Source of the DNA: Dechloromonas sp. A34
GTDB lineage: Bacteria > Pseudomonadota > Gammaproteobacteria > Burkholderiales > Rhodocyclaceae
Assembly (NCBI RefSeq): GCF_026261605.1
Contig: NZ_CP102486.1
Location: 1,860,001 to 1,924,000 of the forward strand
Length of the DNA stretch: 64,000 nt
Direction: 5' to 3'
Shown in pieces: positions 52,451 through 61,071 of this stretch. A program made the position numbers and the translations under genes. The number at the start of each line of letters is the position of its first letter. The first letter of the stretch is position 1. The notes beneath the pieces are model-generated. The model saw only the letters and a program-made list of their open reading frames with translations. It did no database searches and was not told the DNA's origin.

Positions 52451-53551
52451 TCAGGCTCTCCCGGGTAGGCCGGTGTCGTTCATCTGGCTGGCAAGTCTAC
52501 GGGCCAAATCGAGCAGTTCGGCGCTGTTTTCGAGGCCATCCAGGAAACGCTGCGGAATCCCCTTGAGGCCGCTCTGGGCGCCGGCCAGGGCGCCGGTGAG
52601 AATGGCGCGCGCCTGGTTCTGGCCGCCGCCATTGACGGCGTGCAGCACGGCGGATTCGAAATCGCCGGTGAAGCGGGCTGCCAGGTAGTAGGCGGCGGGG
52701 AACTGGTGATAGACCGCGCAGGGCATGCCATAGACCAGCGAAACCTTCCATGCTGGCTCGATGCGGATATCGGGGTCGCGTGCTGCCTGGGCGATGAAGG
52801 ACGGGCCGAGCAGCGCGTCCGGTGACGGGAAACGGCCGATACTCGGCGCTTCCGGAGCGCCGGGTCGGGGCGCCTGCAGGTTGTCGCTGGTCACCGCATG
52901 GAAGGGCAGTTCGCCGGATCTGACCCGCGCCATCAGCTTGCCCGCCAGCTTGCCGTCGAGCGCTTCACCTTCGATCAGCAGGCCGAGAATGGCAGCGTAG
53001 GCGACGGTCATCGCGACTACCGTGCCGTCGGTCTGGGTCAGTAGGGTGTTGCTGTTGACCGCCGCTGCCAGTTTTGCCGGCTGCAGCGCGTAGCGGACAG
53101 CGATGGCGAGAATGCGTTCGGCGGCCTCGGTGGTGTCGGCATTGCCGCCGACCTCGCCCCAGGGCAGGCCGAGTTTGATCCGCTTGCGCCAGGTTTCGCG
53201 GATCGACTGGCTGGTATAGCCGCCGGGGCCGTTCAGTGGTGTACCGTCGATCTGCGGGAAAAAGTCCGTATCCATCCGCCGGCAGAAGTCGGCCTCGTCG
53301 TAAGCGCCGCGTGTGACCAGGGATTCCAGCGTCAGGCGCAGCAGGACGCCGGCCTGGGAGGATTGCCCGGCCTTCATTCCGGCATGGTAGCGCCCCGGCT
53401 TGGGCGCGGTGTAGTTGTCGATCCAGGTCCCGTAGTCGGCATGCAACTGCGTCAGGTCATAGTACCAGTGCGGGCCAAGTGCCAGCGCGTCGCCGATGAA
53501 GGCGCCGAGCAGTGCGCCCACGGCACGGTCTTCGAGCGCTGGTTTGCTCAT
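52451..53551 (-). CDS. ADP-ribosylglycohydrolase-fold protein, J1-crystallin/SelJ-like
   Basis: A 366-aa protein with the ARH fold: GALLGAFIGDALALGPHWYYD near the N-terminus, GGNADTTEAAER, and an NGGGQNQARAILTGALAGA segment. The GPHWYYDL start is typical of the J1-crystallin/SelJ branch. In catalytic ARHs the last segment is a metal-binding GGDxDT-like motif; here it is GGGQNQA, so ADP-ribosyl hydrolysis is doubtful. I start at the second ATG of MTMSK with AAAGGA eight bases upstream. Standalone gene. Confidence 0.82.
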   Translation of the reverse strand: MSKPALEDRAVGALLGAFIGDALALGPHWYYDLTQLHADYGTWIDNYTAPKPGRYHAGMKAGQSSQAGVLLRLTLESLVTRGAYDEADFCRRMDTDFFPQIDGTPLNGPGGYTSQSIRETWRKRIKLGLPWGEVGGNADTTEAAERILAIAVRYALQPAKLAAAVNSNTLLTQTDGTVVAMTVAYAAILGLLIEGEALDGKLAGKLMARVRSGELPFHAVTSDNLQAPRPGAPEAPSIGRFPSPDALLGPSFIAQAARDPDIRIEPAWKVSLVYGMPCAVYHQFPAAYYLAARFTGDFESAVLHAVNGGGQNQARAILTGALAGAQSGLKGIPQRFLDGLENSAELLDLARRLASQMNDTGLPGRA

Positions 53552-53602
53552 GGTCATTTTCCTTTCGGGTGCATGCAATGCCGGACGAAGACCCGCTACG
53601 GG

Positions 53603-53830
53603 TCAGCGAGTTTTCCGGGGCGGCTTGTATTGCTTGAAAACCGCCCGCGCATCCAGCTCGGCGCGCTCCTGGGTGCAGATAGCCGGATCGTCGTCATGGC
53701 CGCTGAAATAGTCATCGGCCTGGGCGCGCATGACGATGGCGATGGCCGCATCGTCGCTCAGGGTGTAGATCTCGGTGAGCAGGGTGGCTACTTCGTCGAG
53801 ATGTTCTTCGTAGGTCATGTGTTTATTCAT
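53603..53830 (-). CDS. Small acidic hypothetical protein
   Basis: A 75-aa protein (MTYEEHLDEVATLLTEIYTL and FSGHDDDPAICTQERAEL), acidic in the middle and basic at the end (YKPPRKTR). No family recognised. It is in a plausible frame upstream of the ARH-fold gene with 52 bp between them. The start could also be the ATG at 53818. Confidence 0.5.
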   Translation of the reverse strand: MNKHMTYEEHLDEVATLLTEIYTLSDDAAIAIVMRAQADDYFSGHDDDPAICTQERAELDARAVFKQYKPPRKTR

Positions 53831-53957
53831 AGGGGCGAGCGCTTGCCGGCAACAACGATCGGTGCATTCTAACAAGCCCCGCCATGCGCGGATTCGCCTT
53901 TGTCGCCTGCCCTATATTCCGGCCGAATTGCCAATAACCGATCGCAGAAACGACAAA

Positions 53958-53977
53958 CCCCGCCGGAGCGGGGTTGT
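53958..53977 (-). terminator. Terminator after the PEP-CTERM gene
   Basis: On the minus strand AACCCCGCTCCGGCGGGGTT is a GC-rich hairpin followed by a short T-containing tail, just downstream of the PEP-CTERM stop. Confidence 0.65.
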
Positions 53978-53994
53978 CGTTCCCCCTGTGTTGA

Positions 53995-54537
53995 TTACTG
54001 CCTGCGGTGCCTCGACCAGCCAAGGCCGGCCAGCGCCAAAGTGAGAAGACCCAGCGTTGCGGGTTCCGGTATCCGCGAAGAGTCGTCTTCCGTAACGATC
54101 CAGTCGGCGGCGAAGCTATATTGGTCACTGTCGCCGGACGCCTGGAAGCCCAAGAAGGCCTGAAGACTCGTACAACCCAGGGCGCCACAGTCGTAGCTGC
54201 CGGTATAGGTGATCGGGCCAAAGCTGGAAAAGATGGTGCCCAGCGGATCGGCGAAGACTTCGGTAGAGTCTATCGAGAATCTGAAAATGGAAGTCGCCGG
54301 GGATACTGGCGCCGCTGAAACCGGAGGGCCGGAGACGTTGGTGAGCGTCCCAGAAATTGTTGCTTGAAATGAAACCGGGCCGAACAGCGGCGTCATCGGC
54401 GTGGCGAAGGAAAACAGGAAAGCGGTGGGTGCATTGAAATCAGTAACCCCCACGGTATAGCTCAGGGAGCCGGCACTGGCGGGGGCCATCCAACCCAAGC
54501 TGACCAACAGCGCGAACAGCGAAATCAATCGTTTCAT
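53995..54537 (-). CDS. PEP-CTERM exported protein
   Basis: A 180-aa exported protein. The signal peptide (RLISLFALLVSLGWMAPASAG) is followed by a beta-rich body with one Cys pair (YDCGALGCTSL), and it ends with a PEP-CTERM sorting tail: IPEPATLGLLTLALAGLGW then SRHRRQ. The tail is recognised by an exosortase (EpsH) encoded elsewhere, so the cell has that system. The start used is the second ATG (54537). Likely an extracellular matrix or surface component. Confidence 0.9.
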   Translation of the reverse strand: MKRLISLFALLVSLGWMAPASAGSLSYTVGVTDFNAPTAFLFSFATPMTPLFGPVSFQATISGTLTNVSGPPVSAAPVSPATSIFRFSIDSTEVFADPLGTIFSSFGPITYTGSYDCGALGCTSLQAFLGFQASGDSDQYSFAADWIVTEDDSSRIPEPATLGLLTLALAGLGWSRHRRQ

Positions 54538-54732
54538 TTTTATCACTTGGGTACCCCCGTGATCAGCTGATGGATCGAATTGGTAGCAGCAACGATAAAG
54601 CGCAATAGTCGTGCCGGAGGAATTTCATGCCATCGAATCAGCAGCTTGGTCGGGCTACGTGATTGCGCTTCGGAGACGTTGTAAAGAATTTCGACACGCG
54701 CGGCGGTTGCTACCGACACGCGCGCCGCCCGC

Positions 54733-56232
54733 TCAGTGGGTCGGCATGACAAAACTGGCGGCACTCGCTACATCATCCGGCCAGCGCGCGGTCACCGTCT
54801 TGAGCCGGGTATAGAAGTGCACGCCCTCGGGGCCATGGATCGCATGGTCGCCGAACAGGGAGCGCTTCCAGCCGCCGAAGCTGTGGAAGGCCATGGGGAC
54901 GGGAATCGGTACATTGATGCCGACCATGCCGACCTCGATGCGCCGTACGAACTCGCGGGCAGTGTTGCCGCTGCGCGTGAATACCGCGACACCGTTGCCG
55001 TATTCGTGGGCATTGATCAGCTCGACGGCCGATGCGAAATCGGCCACCCGCACGACGCAGAGCACCGGGCCGAAGATTTCCTCGCGGTAGATGCTCATGG
55101 CCGGGCTGACCCGGTCGAACAGGCATGCGCCGAGAAAGTGCCCGTCTTCATGGCCGGCGACCCGCAGCTGGCGGCCGTCGACGACCAGTTCCGCGCCTTC
55201 CGCGACGCCCTGGTCCACATAGCCGCGTACTTTGGCGAGATGCTGGCGCGTCACCAGCGGCCCCATTTCGACGTCCGGGGCGTCGCCCGGGCCGATCTTG
55301 AGCGCCGCGCTGCGCCGGGCCAGGGCGGCGACCAGAGCGTCGCCGACATCGCCGACCGCCACCGCCACCGAGATCGCCATGCAGCGTTCGCCGGCCGAAC
55401 CGTAGGCGGCGCCGATCAGCGCCTCGACCGCCTGGTCGAGGTCGGCATCGGGCATCACCACCATGTGGTTCTTGGCGCCGCCGAGCGCCTGCACCCGTTT
55501 GCCGTGCGCGCAGCCCGTCGCATAGATGTGCTCGGCGATCGGCGTCGAGCCGACGAAGCTGACGGCGGCGACGCGGGGATCAGTAAGCAGGGTGTCGACC
55601 GCCTCCTTGTCGCCATGGATGACGTTGAACACGCCCGGCGGCAGATCCGCCCGGGCCAGCAGGTCGGCGATGAACAGGCTGGCCGAGGGATCGCGTTCGG
55701 ACGGCTTGAGCACGAAGGTATTGCCGCAGGCGAGGGCGACCGGAAACATCCACATCGGCACCATCACCGGGAAATTGAAGGGCGTGATGCCGGCGCAAAC
55801 GCCCACCGGCAGGCGTAGCGACCAACTGTCGACGGCGCTGCCGATCTGGTCGGAGTACTCGCCTTTCAGCAGCTGCGGAATGCCGCAGGCGAACTCGACG
55901 ACCTCCATGCCGCGGATCACCTCGCCCTTGGCGTCGGCCAGCACCTTGCCGTGTTCGGCGGTGATGATGGCGGCCAGATCGTCGATATGGCGTTCGAGCA
56001 GTTCGCGGAACTTGAACAGGATGCGCGCCCGGCGCAGGGGCGGGGTATCTGCCCAGGCCGGCCAGGCGGCGGCTGCGGCGGCAATCGCTTTCCGGGTTTC
56101 GTCGGCGCTGGCCAGCGGCACCCGCGCCTCGACCTGGCCACTGGCCGGATTGAAGACTTCGGCCCAGCGCGCCCCGCTGGCCGGGACGGTATGACCGTCG
56201 ATGAAATGCTCGAGCTGCCGGGGTGTATTCAT
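54733..56232 (-). CDS. mmsA: CoA-acylating (methyl)malonate-semialdehyde dehydrogenase
   Basis: A 499-aa aldehyde dehydrogenase of the MmsA/IolA group, turning methylmalonate or malonate semialdehyde into propionyl- or acetyl-CoA with NAD+ and CoA. Marks: [42 protein letters not shown] and the catalytic Cys284 in SAGERCMAI. Divergent from the iclR gene. With the GarR-like reductase and TRAP system nearby it fits a 3-carbon hydroxyacid catabolic route. Confidence 0.92.
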   Translation of the reverse strand: MNTPRQLEHFIDGHTVPASGARWAEVFNPASGQVEARVPLASADETRKAIAAAAAAWPAWADTPPLRRARILFKFRELLERHIDDLAAIITAEHGKVLADAKGEVIRGMEVVEFACGIPQLLKGEYSDQIGSAVDSWSLRLPVGVCAGITPFNFPVMVPMWMFPVALACGNTFVLKPSERDPSASLFIADLLARADLPPGVFNVIHGDKEAVDTLLTDPRVAAVSFVGSTPIAEHIYATGCAHGKRVQALGGAKNHMVVMPDADLDQAVEALIGAAYGSAGERCMAISVAVAVGDVGDALVAALARRSAALKIGPGDAPDVEMGPLVTRQHLAKVRGYVDQGVAEGAELVVDGRQLRVAGHEDGHFLGACLFDRVSPAMSIYREEIFGPVLCVVRVADFASAVELINAHEYGNGVAVFTRSGNTAREFVRRIEVGMVGINVPIPVPMAFHSFGGWKRSLFGDHAIHGPEGVHFYTRLKTVTARWPDDVASAASFVMPTH

Positions 56233-56254
56233 ATATATGAACCTCGTCCTTGAT

Positions 56255-56271
56255 TATGAACAGGCTTGATC
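56255..56271. promoter_or_regulatory. Possible IclR site 1
   Basis: TATGAACAGGCTTGATC lies between mmsA and iclR. A related TACGAACAGGGTCGATT (57166-57182) lies upstream of dctP: 13 of 17 bases agree, including GAACAGG and GAT. The repeated motif near both target promoters suggests a common regulator, most simply the IclR encoded here. Confidence 0.45.
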
Positions 56272-56332
56272 TATCATAGATTTACGTTTTCCGGGGTGTC
56301 AATTTCTTTGATTCAACCCAAGCGAGGTAATC

Positions 56333-57124
56333 GTGACAGAGCAAACAGCGTTGCGAGATTTGCCCAAGGCGATCGTGCCGTCGGTACTCAAGGCCGCCCG
56401 TCTGCTCGACCAAGTTGCGACTTCGCGAGATGCGCTGGCACTCGGCGAACTCTCCGCCCGCCTCGGACTGCCGAAGAGTTCGACCCTGGCCCTGTGCACC
56501 AGCCTGACCGTATCCGGGCTGTTGAAGCGTTACGACGACGGTACTTACCATCTGGGTACCCGCGTTGTTGACCTCGCCCATGCCTATCTGGTTCGCACCG
56601 ATGTCGCCAAGGAGTTCGCCCAGGCGCTCGACGCCCTCAAGGTATTCGACGAGGAAGGTGCCGTCCTCGCCGTGCGCGACGGCACCGATGTCGTCTACAT
56701 GGCCTGCCGCAACGGCAACCAGCCGGTCGGTGTCAGCTACCGCATCGGGATGCGGCTGCCAGCGAGCTGCACGGCCACCGGCAAGGCACTGATCAGTACG
56801 CTGAGCGACAGCGAAGTCAAAGCGCTATACCGCGGCAAGCGCTTGCCGCAGCTTACGACCAACAGCTGCACTACCGTCGGCGCCTTGCTCGATGACCTGC
56901 GTGCGGTGCGCGAGCGCGGTTTTGCCACGGACAACGAGGAAACCCGCGACGGCATGTGCTGCATCGGCGTGCCGATCGGCGAGCCGCTGGATGGCCCGGC
57001 GATCGCCGCCGTCGCGGTCAGCATGCTCAAGGGCACCGATACGCCGGCCAAGCGGGAGAAGGCCGTCGAGACATTGAAGGAGCTGGCGCAAATGCTGCTG
57101 CATCGCCTGAAGATGCTGCGCTGA
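56333..57124 (+). CDS. IclR-family transcriptional regulator
   Basis: A 263-aa regulator. N-terminal winged HTH (LGELSARLGLPKSSTLALCTSL) and C-terminal IclR effector domain with SCTATGKALIS and ATDNEETRDGMCCIGVPI. It is divergent from mmsA and 105 bp before the TRAP operon, so it probably controls both in response to a small acid. Starts at a GTG; a gap of 100 bp separates it from mmsA. Confidence 0.9.
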   Translation: MTEQTALRDLPKAIVPSVLKAARLLDQVATSRDALALGELSARLGLPKSSTLALCTSLTVSGLLKRYDDGTYHLGTRVVDLAHAYLVRTDVAKEFAQALDALKVFDEEGAVLAVRDGTDVVYMACRNGNQPVGVSYRIGMRLPASCTATGKALISTLSDSEVKALYRGKRLPQLTTNSCTTVGALLDDLRAVRERGFATDNEETRDGMCCIGVPIGEPLDGPAIAAVAVSMLKGTDTPAKREKAVETLKELAQMLLHRLKMLR

Positions 57125-57165
57125 TACCCCATCTCTGAAATCAGGATCAAGCGGCTCGGGGTTGG

Positions 57166-57182
57166 TACGAACAGGGTCGATT
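57166..57182. promoter_or_regulatory. Possible IclR site 2
   Basis: TACGAACAGGGTCGATT, 48 bp upstream of dctP. It resembles the motif between mmsA and iclR. See site 1. Confidence 0.45.
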
Positions 57183-57229
57183 GAAGTAGCAACCACAAAA
57201 CGGCAGCACCACATAACGGAGACATCATC

Positions 57230-58381
57230 ATGAAAACCAAAGTCAAAGCGGCCCCGGCCGAAGCAACGAAGCAATCGTCCCGTCGGAAGTTCCTTGCAGC
57301 GGCTACGACCGGTGCTGCCGGAGTCGTCGCCGGCGGCTTCCCGATGATCGCGGCGGCCCAGTCGCCGGTCAGCATGCGCTGGCAGTCGACCTGGCCGGCC
57401 AAGGACATCTTCCACGAGTACGCCCTGGACTACGCCAAGAAGGTCAATGACATGTCCGGCGGCGAACTCAAGATCGAGGTCCTGCCGGCCGGCGCCGTCG
57501 TGCCCGCCTTCGGCCTGCTGGAGGCGGTCAGCAAGGGCACCCTCGACGGCGGCCACGGCGTGCTCGGCTATCACTACGGCAAGCAGAACGCCCTGGCCAT
57601 CTGGAACACCGGGCCGGCCTTCGGCATGGATGCCAACATGGTCCTCGCCTGGCACAAGTACGGCGGCGGCAAGGAACTGCTGGCCAAGCTCTACAACTCG
57701 ATCGGCGCCAGCGTCGAGTCCTTCATCTACGGCCCGATGCCGACCCAGCCCCTGGGCTGGTTTAAGAAGCCGATCACCAAAGCCGAGGATTTCAAGGGCC
57801 TCAAGTTCCGCACCAACGGCCTGGCCATCGACATGTTCACCGCCATGGGCGCAGCCGTGAATGCGCTGCCCGGCGGCGAGATCGTCCCCGCCCTGGACCG
57901 CGGCCTGCTCGACGGAGCCGAGTTCAACAACGCCACCTCGGACCGCATCCTCGGCTTCCCCGACGTCTCCAAGGTCTGCATGCTGCAGAGCTTCCACCAG
58001 AGCGCCGAGACCTTCGAGATCATGTTCAACAAGGCCAAGTACGATGCCCTGTCGCCCAAGCTCAAGGCGATCATTGCCGGGGCGGTCGAAGCCGCGTCGG
58101 CCGACATGTCCTGGAAGGCAGTCGATCGCTACTCCAAGGACTACATCGAGCTGCAGACCAAGGACAAGGTCAAGTTCTACAAGACGCCCGATGCCATCCT
58201 GCAAACCCAGCTCAAGCTGTGGGACGAGATCGTCGCCAAGAAGTCGGCCGAGAACCCGTTGTTCAAGGAAATCATCGCTTCGCAGCGGGCCTTCGCCGAG
58301 CGCGCGGTGAAGTGGGAAACGGACACCATGGTCAATCGCCGGATGGCCGTGAACCATTTCTTCGGCGCCAAGAAGGGGTAG
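57230..58381 (+). CDS. dctP: TRAP transporter solute-binding protein
   Basis: A 383-aa DctP-type binding protein with a Tat-type signal (SSRRKFLAAATTGAAG) and a mature start AQSPVSMRWQSTWPAKD. The conserved helix carries TNGLAIDMFTAMGAAVNALPGGE. TRAP binding proteins of this type carry carboxylates in the periplasm. ACGGAGACATCATC gives the RBS. It is followed by a hairpin and then dctQ and dctM. Confidence 0.93.
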   Translation: MKTKVKAAPAEATKQSSRRKFLAAATTGAAGVVAGGFPMIAAAQSPVSMRWQSTWPAKDIFHEYALDYAKKVNDMSGGELKIEVLPAGAVVPAFGLLEAVSKGTLDGGHGVLGYHYGKQNALAIWNTGPAFGMDANMVLAWHKYGGGKELLAKLYNSIGASVESFIYGPMPTQPLGWFKKPITKAEDFKGLKFRTNGLAIDMFTAMGAAVNALPGGEIVPALDRGLLDGAEFNNATSDRILGFPDVSKVCMLQSFHQSAETFEIMFNKAKYDALSPKLKAIIAGAVEAASADMSWKAVDRYSKDYIELQTKDKVKFYKTPDAILQTQLKLWDEIVAKKSAENPLFKEIIASQRAFAERAVKWETDTMVNRRMAVNHFFGAKKG

Positions 58382-58406
58382 CGAAAACCCGGTCTGTAAC
58401 CGATGA

Positions 58407-58428
58407 CCACCCGGCAGCCGCCGGGTGG
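58407..58428 (+). terminator. Attenuator-type hairpin between dctP and dctQ
   Basis: CCACCCGGC-agcc-GCCGGGTGG is a perfect 9-bp stem with a CCTTCCTTTTC tail. In TRAP operons a hairpin here limits read-through so that the binding protein is made in excess over the permeases. Confidence 0.7.
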
Positions 58429-58454
58429 CCTTCCTTTTCGAGCGGGGCAGTCAT

Positions 58455-59105
58455 ATGCAGAAGCTGTTGCTGGGCATCGACCGGATCAGCACCTTTGTCG
58501 GCCATTTCTTTGCCTGGCTGATCGTGGCGCTGACCTTCATGATCTCCTGGGAGGTCTTCTCCCGCTATGTCTTCAACAATCCCCACCCGTGGGCTTTCGA
58601 CGTCATGATCATGATGTACGGCACGCTGATCATGATGGCCGGCGCCTACACCCTGGCCGCCAGCGGCCATGTGCGCGGCGACGTGCTCTACGGCTTCTTC
58701 AAGCCGCGCACGCAGGCGACCTTCGATCTGCTGCTCTACCTCCTGTTTTTTATCCCCGGAGTTTTTGCGCTGGCTTGGGCCGGGTACAACTTCGCGGCCG
58801 ATGCCTGGGCGATCAACGAACATTCCAACGTGACGGCCGACGGGCCGCCGATCTACCCATTCAAGACGGCGATCCCGCTCGCCGGGGCCTTTTTGCTACT
58901 ACAAGGGGTGGCCGAGATGATCCGTTGCGTGCTGTGCATTCGCGACGGCGCCTGGCCATCGCGCGTGCAGGACGTCGAGGAGGTCGATGTCGACAAACTC
59001 AAGGCCATGGTCCAGGTCAAGGACGAGGAGATCGCCGCCCTCGATAAATACGTCGTCGCCCAGGGAAAAGCCGGCGCCGCTGACGACAGGGGGGCGAGCA
59101 AATGA
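58455..59105 (+). CDS. dctQ: TRAP transporter small permease
   Basis: A 216-aa protein with four predicted membrane helices (AWLIVALTFMISWEVFSRYV in the first, LLYLLFFIPGVFALAWAGYNF later) and a charged C-terminal tail with a coiled-coil feel (KAMVQVKDEEIAALDKYV). This is the DctQ small permease. The ATG at 58455 is used; the frame upstream to 58425 is not needed. It overlaps dctM by 4 bp (ATGA). Confidence 0.9.
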   Translation: MQKLLLGIDRISTFVGHFFAWLIVALTFMISWEVFSRYVFNNPHPWAFDVMIMMYGTLIMMAGAYTLAASGHVRGDVLYGFFKPRTQATFDLLLYLLFFIPGVFALAWAGYNFAADAWAINEHSNVTADGPPIYPFKTAIPLAGAFLLLQGVAEMIRCVLCIRDGAWPSRVQDVEEVDVDKLKAMVQVKDEEIAALDKYVVAQGKAGAADDRGASK

Positions 59106-61027
59106 AAATCAAGCGCGAACTCTGGTTCGGCCTCGCCCTGATGGCGGTGATCCTCACCGTGACGGTGGTCTTCATGCCGTGGAGCAACATGAACAACGGC
59201 CACCTCGGCTTGCTCATGCTCTCCCTGGTGGTGGTCGCCATCATGCTCGGTTTTCCGACCGCCTTCACGCTGATGGGCATGGGCGTCTTCTTCGCCTGGC
59301 TCGCCTACCGCAGCGGCAATCCGGAACTGGCGACGCGCCAGACGCTGGACCTGATGGTGCAGCGCGCCTACTCGGTGATGAGCAACGACGTGCTGATCTC
59401 CATCCCCCTGTTCGTTTTCATGGGCTATCTGGTCGAACGCGCCAACCTGATCGCCAAACTGTTCCGTTCGATCGAACTCGCGCTGGCCCGCCTGCCCGGC
59501 GCGCTGGCCGTGGCGACGCTGGTTACCTGTGCCGTTTTCGCGACGGCATCCGGCATCATCGGCGCCGTTGTCACGCTGATGGGCCTGCTGGCTTTTCCGG
59601 CCATGCTCAAGTCCGGCTACAACGTCTCGCTCTCGGCCGGGGCGATCACCGCCGGCGGCTGCCTAGGCATCCTGATCCCGCCCTCGGTGATGCTCATCGT
59701 CTATGGCGCGACGGCCGGCGTTTCCGTCGTCCAGCTCTATGCCGGCGCCTTCTTCCCCGGCCTCATGCTGGCCGGTCTGTACATCGTCTATGTGATTGTC
59801 CTCGCCAAGCTCAAGCCACACCTGGCGCCGCCCTTGCCGATGGCAGAACGGCATATCGAACTGCCGGCCGAAGCCAAAATCCTCAATGACCGCTTGGGCC
59901 ATCGCGCGCTGTCGGTGCTGGCGCGGGCGATTGTGGCCAAGGTTCCCGGCGTCAGTCGCCGTTACGCAGCGCGTGAAATGATCCTCGCCGTGCTGCCCCT
60001 GCTGGTTCTGCTCGCCCTGCTGGTCGGCGCCTGGCACCTCGCGACGCGACCGCTGCCGGTCGACGATGCCCAGGGCCTGGTCGCGATGGGGGTGGCCGAA
60101 GGCGATGCCAGCGAGATGAGCGGTGGGCTGGCCGAACCGCCAGCCGAGGATGGCGGCCTCAGCGAGCCGCCGACCGAGGAATTGAAGGAGCCCCCGGGTA
60201 GCGCTGCCGTGCCCGAGACGGCGGCCAAAACCATTGTCGAAGAAGCAGCCCCCGCCGTCGCCGCCGAACGTTTGCCGACACCCACCTGGTTCTACGGCAT
60301 CGCCGCGGGCGCAGTGGTTGGCGCTGCGGTGCTCTACTTGCTGCTCAGCTTCGTGCGCCTGGAAATTTTCAAGATGTTGCTGACCTCGTTCTTCCCGCTG
60401 GCGATCATGATTCTCTCAGTGCTCGGCAGCATCGTCTTCGGCCTCGCCACCCCGACCGAGGCGGCGGCCGTCGGAGCGCTCGGCGGCTTCGTGCTGGCCG
60501 CGGCCTATCGGCGGCTGACCCTGAGCGTGGTCAAGGAGTCGGTGTTCCTCACCGCCAAGACCTCGGCCATGGTGTGCTGGCTGTTCGTCGGCTCGTCGAT
60601 CTTCTCGGCGGCCTTCGCGCTGCTCGGCGGGCAATCGCTGGTCGAGCAATGGGTCCTGTCGCTGGACATGACGCCGGTCCAGTTCATGCTGCTCGCCCAG
60701 TTCATCATCTTCATCCTCGGCTGGCCGCTGGAATGGACGGAGATCATCGTCATCTTCATGCCGATCTTCATCCCACTGCTCGCCCACTTCAACATCGACC
60801 CGCTGTTCTTCGGCCTGCTCGTGGCGCTCAACCTGCAGACCGCCTTCCTGTCGCCCCCGGTCGCGATGGCAGCCTTCTACCTGAAGGGAGTTTCGCCGCC
60901 GCACGTCACGCTGAACCAGATTTTCCTCGGCATGCTGCCCTTCATGGGCATCCAGGTTATCGCCCTGGCCCTGCTCTATATCTTCCCGCAGATCGGCCTC
61001 TGGTTGCCGCATGTGCTTTACAAGTAA
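59102..61027 (+). CDS. dctM: TRAP transporter large permease with internal insert
   Basis: A 641-aa DctM-type permease, longer than the usual ~430 aa. The first half has TSVATLVTCAVFATASGIIGA-like helices (LVTCAVFATASGI), and the second ends with FLSPPVAMAAFYLKGV. Between them a hydrophilic insert (residues ~320-395) contains the near-repeats GGLAEPPAED and GGLSEPPTEE, Pro/Glu-rich. Such inserts occur in some long TRAP permeases. Transport substrate is probably a short hydroxy or oxo acid, inferred from mmsA and garR. Confidence 0.88.
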   Translation: MKIKRELWFGLALMAVILTVTVVFMPWSNMNNGHLGLLMLSLVVVAIMLGFPTAFTLMGMGVFFAWLAYRSGNPELATRQTLDLMVQRAYSVMSNDVLISIPLFVFMGYLVERANLIAKLFRSIELALARLPGALAVATLVTCAVFATASGIIGAVVTLMGLLAFPAMLKSGYNVSLSAGAITAGGCLGILIPPSVMLIVYGATAGVSVVQLYAGAFFPGLMLAGLYIVYVIVLAKLKPHLAPPLPMAERHIELPAEAKILNDRLGHRALSVLARAIVAKVPGVSRRYAAREMILAVLPLLVLLALLVGAWHLATRPLPVDDAQGLVAMGVAEGDASEMSGGLAEPPAEDGGLSEPPTEELKEPPGSAAVPETAAKTIVEEAAPAVAAERLPTPTWFYGIAAGAVVGAAVLYLLLSFVRLEIFKMLLTSFFPLAIMILSVLGSIVFGLATPTEAAAVGALGGFVLAAAYRRLTLSVVKESVFLTAKTSAMVCWLFVGSSIFSAAFALLGGQSLVEQWVLSLDMTPVQFMLLAQFIIFILGWPLEWTEIIVIFMPIFIPLLAHFNIDPLFFGLLVALNLQTAFLSPPVAMAAFYLKGVSPPHVTLNQIFLGMLPFMGIQVIALALLYIFPQIGLWLPHVLYK

Positions 61028-61071
61028 GTGCGGAAGCCGCGTTCCTGCCACCCCCCGAAGGAGAAGACACT

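Noticed and set aside
54543..54764. 73-aa minus-strand ORF between the PEP-CTERM and mmsA genes
   Set aside because: Overlaps the mmsA end, composition unlike a protein and no RBS.
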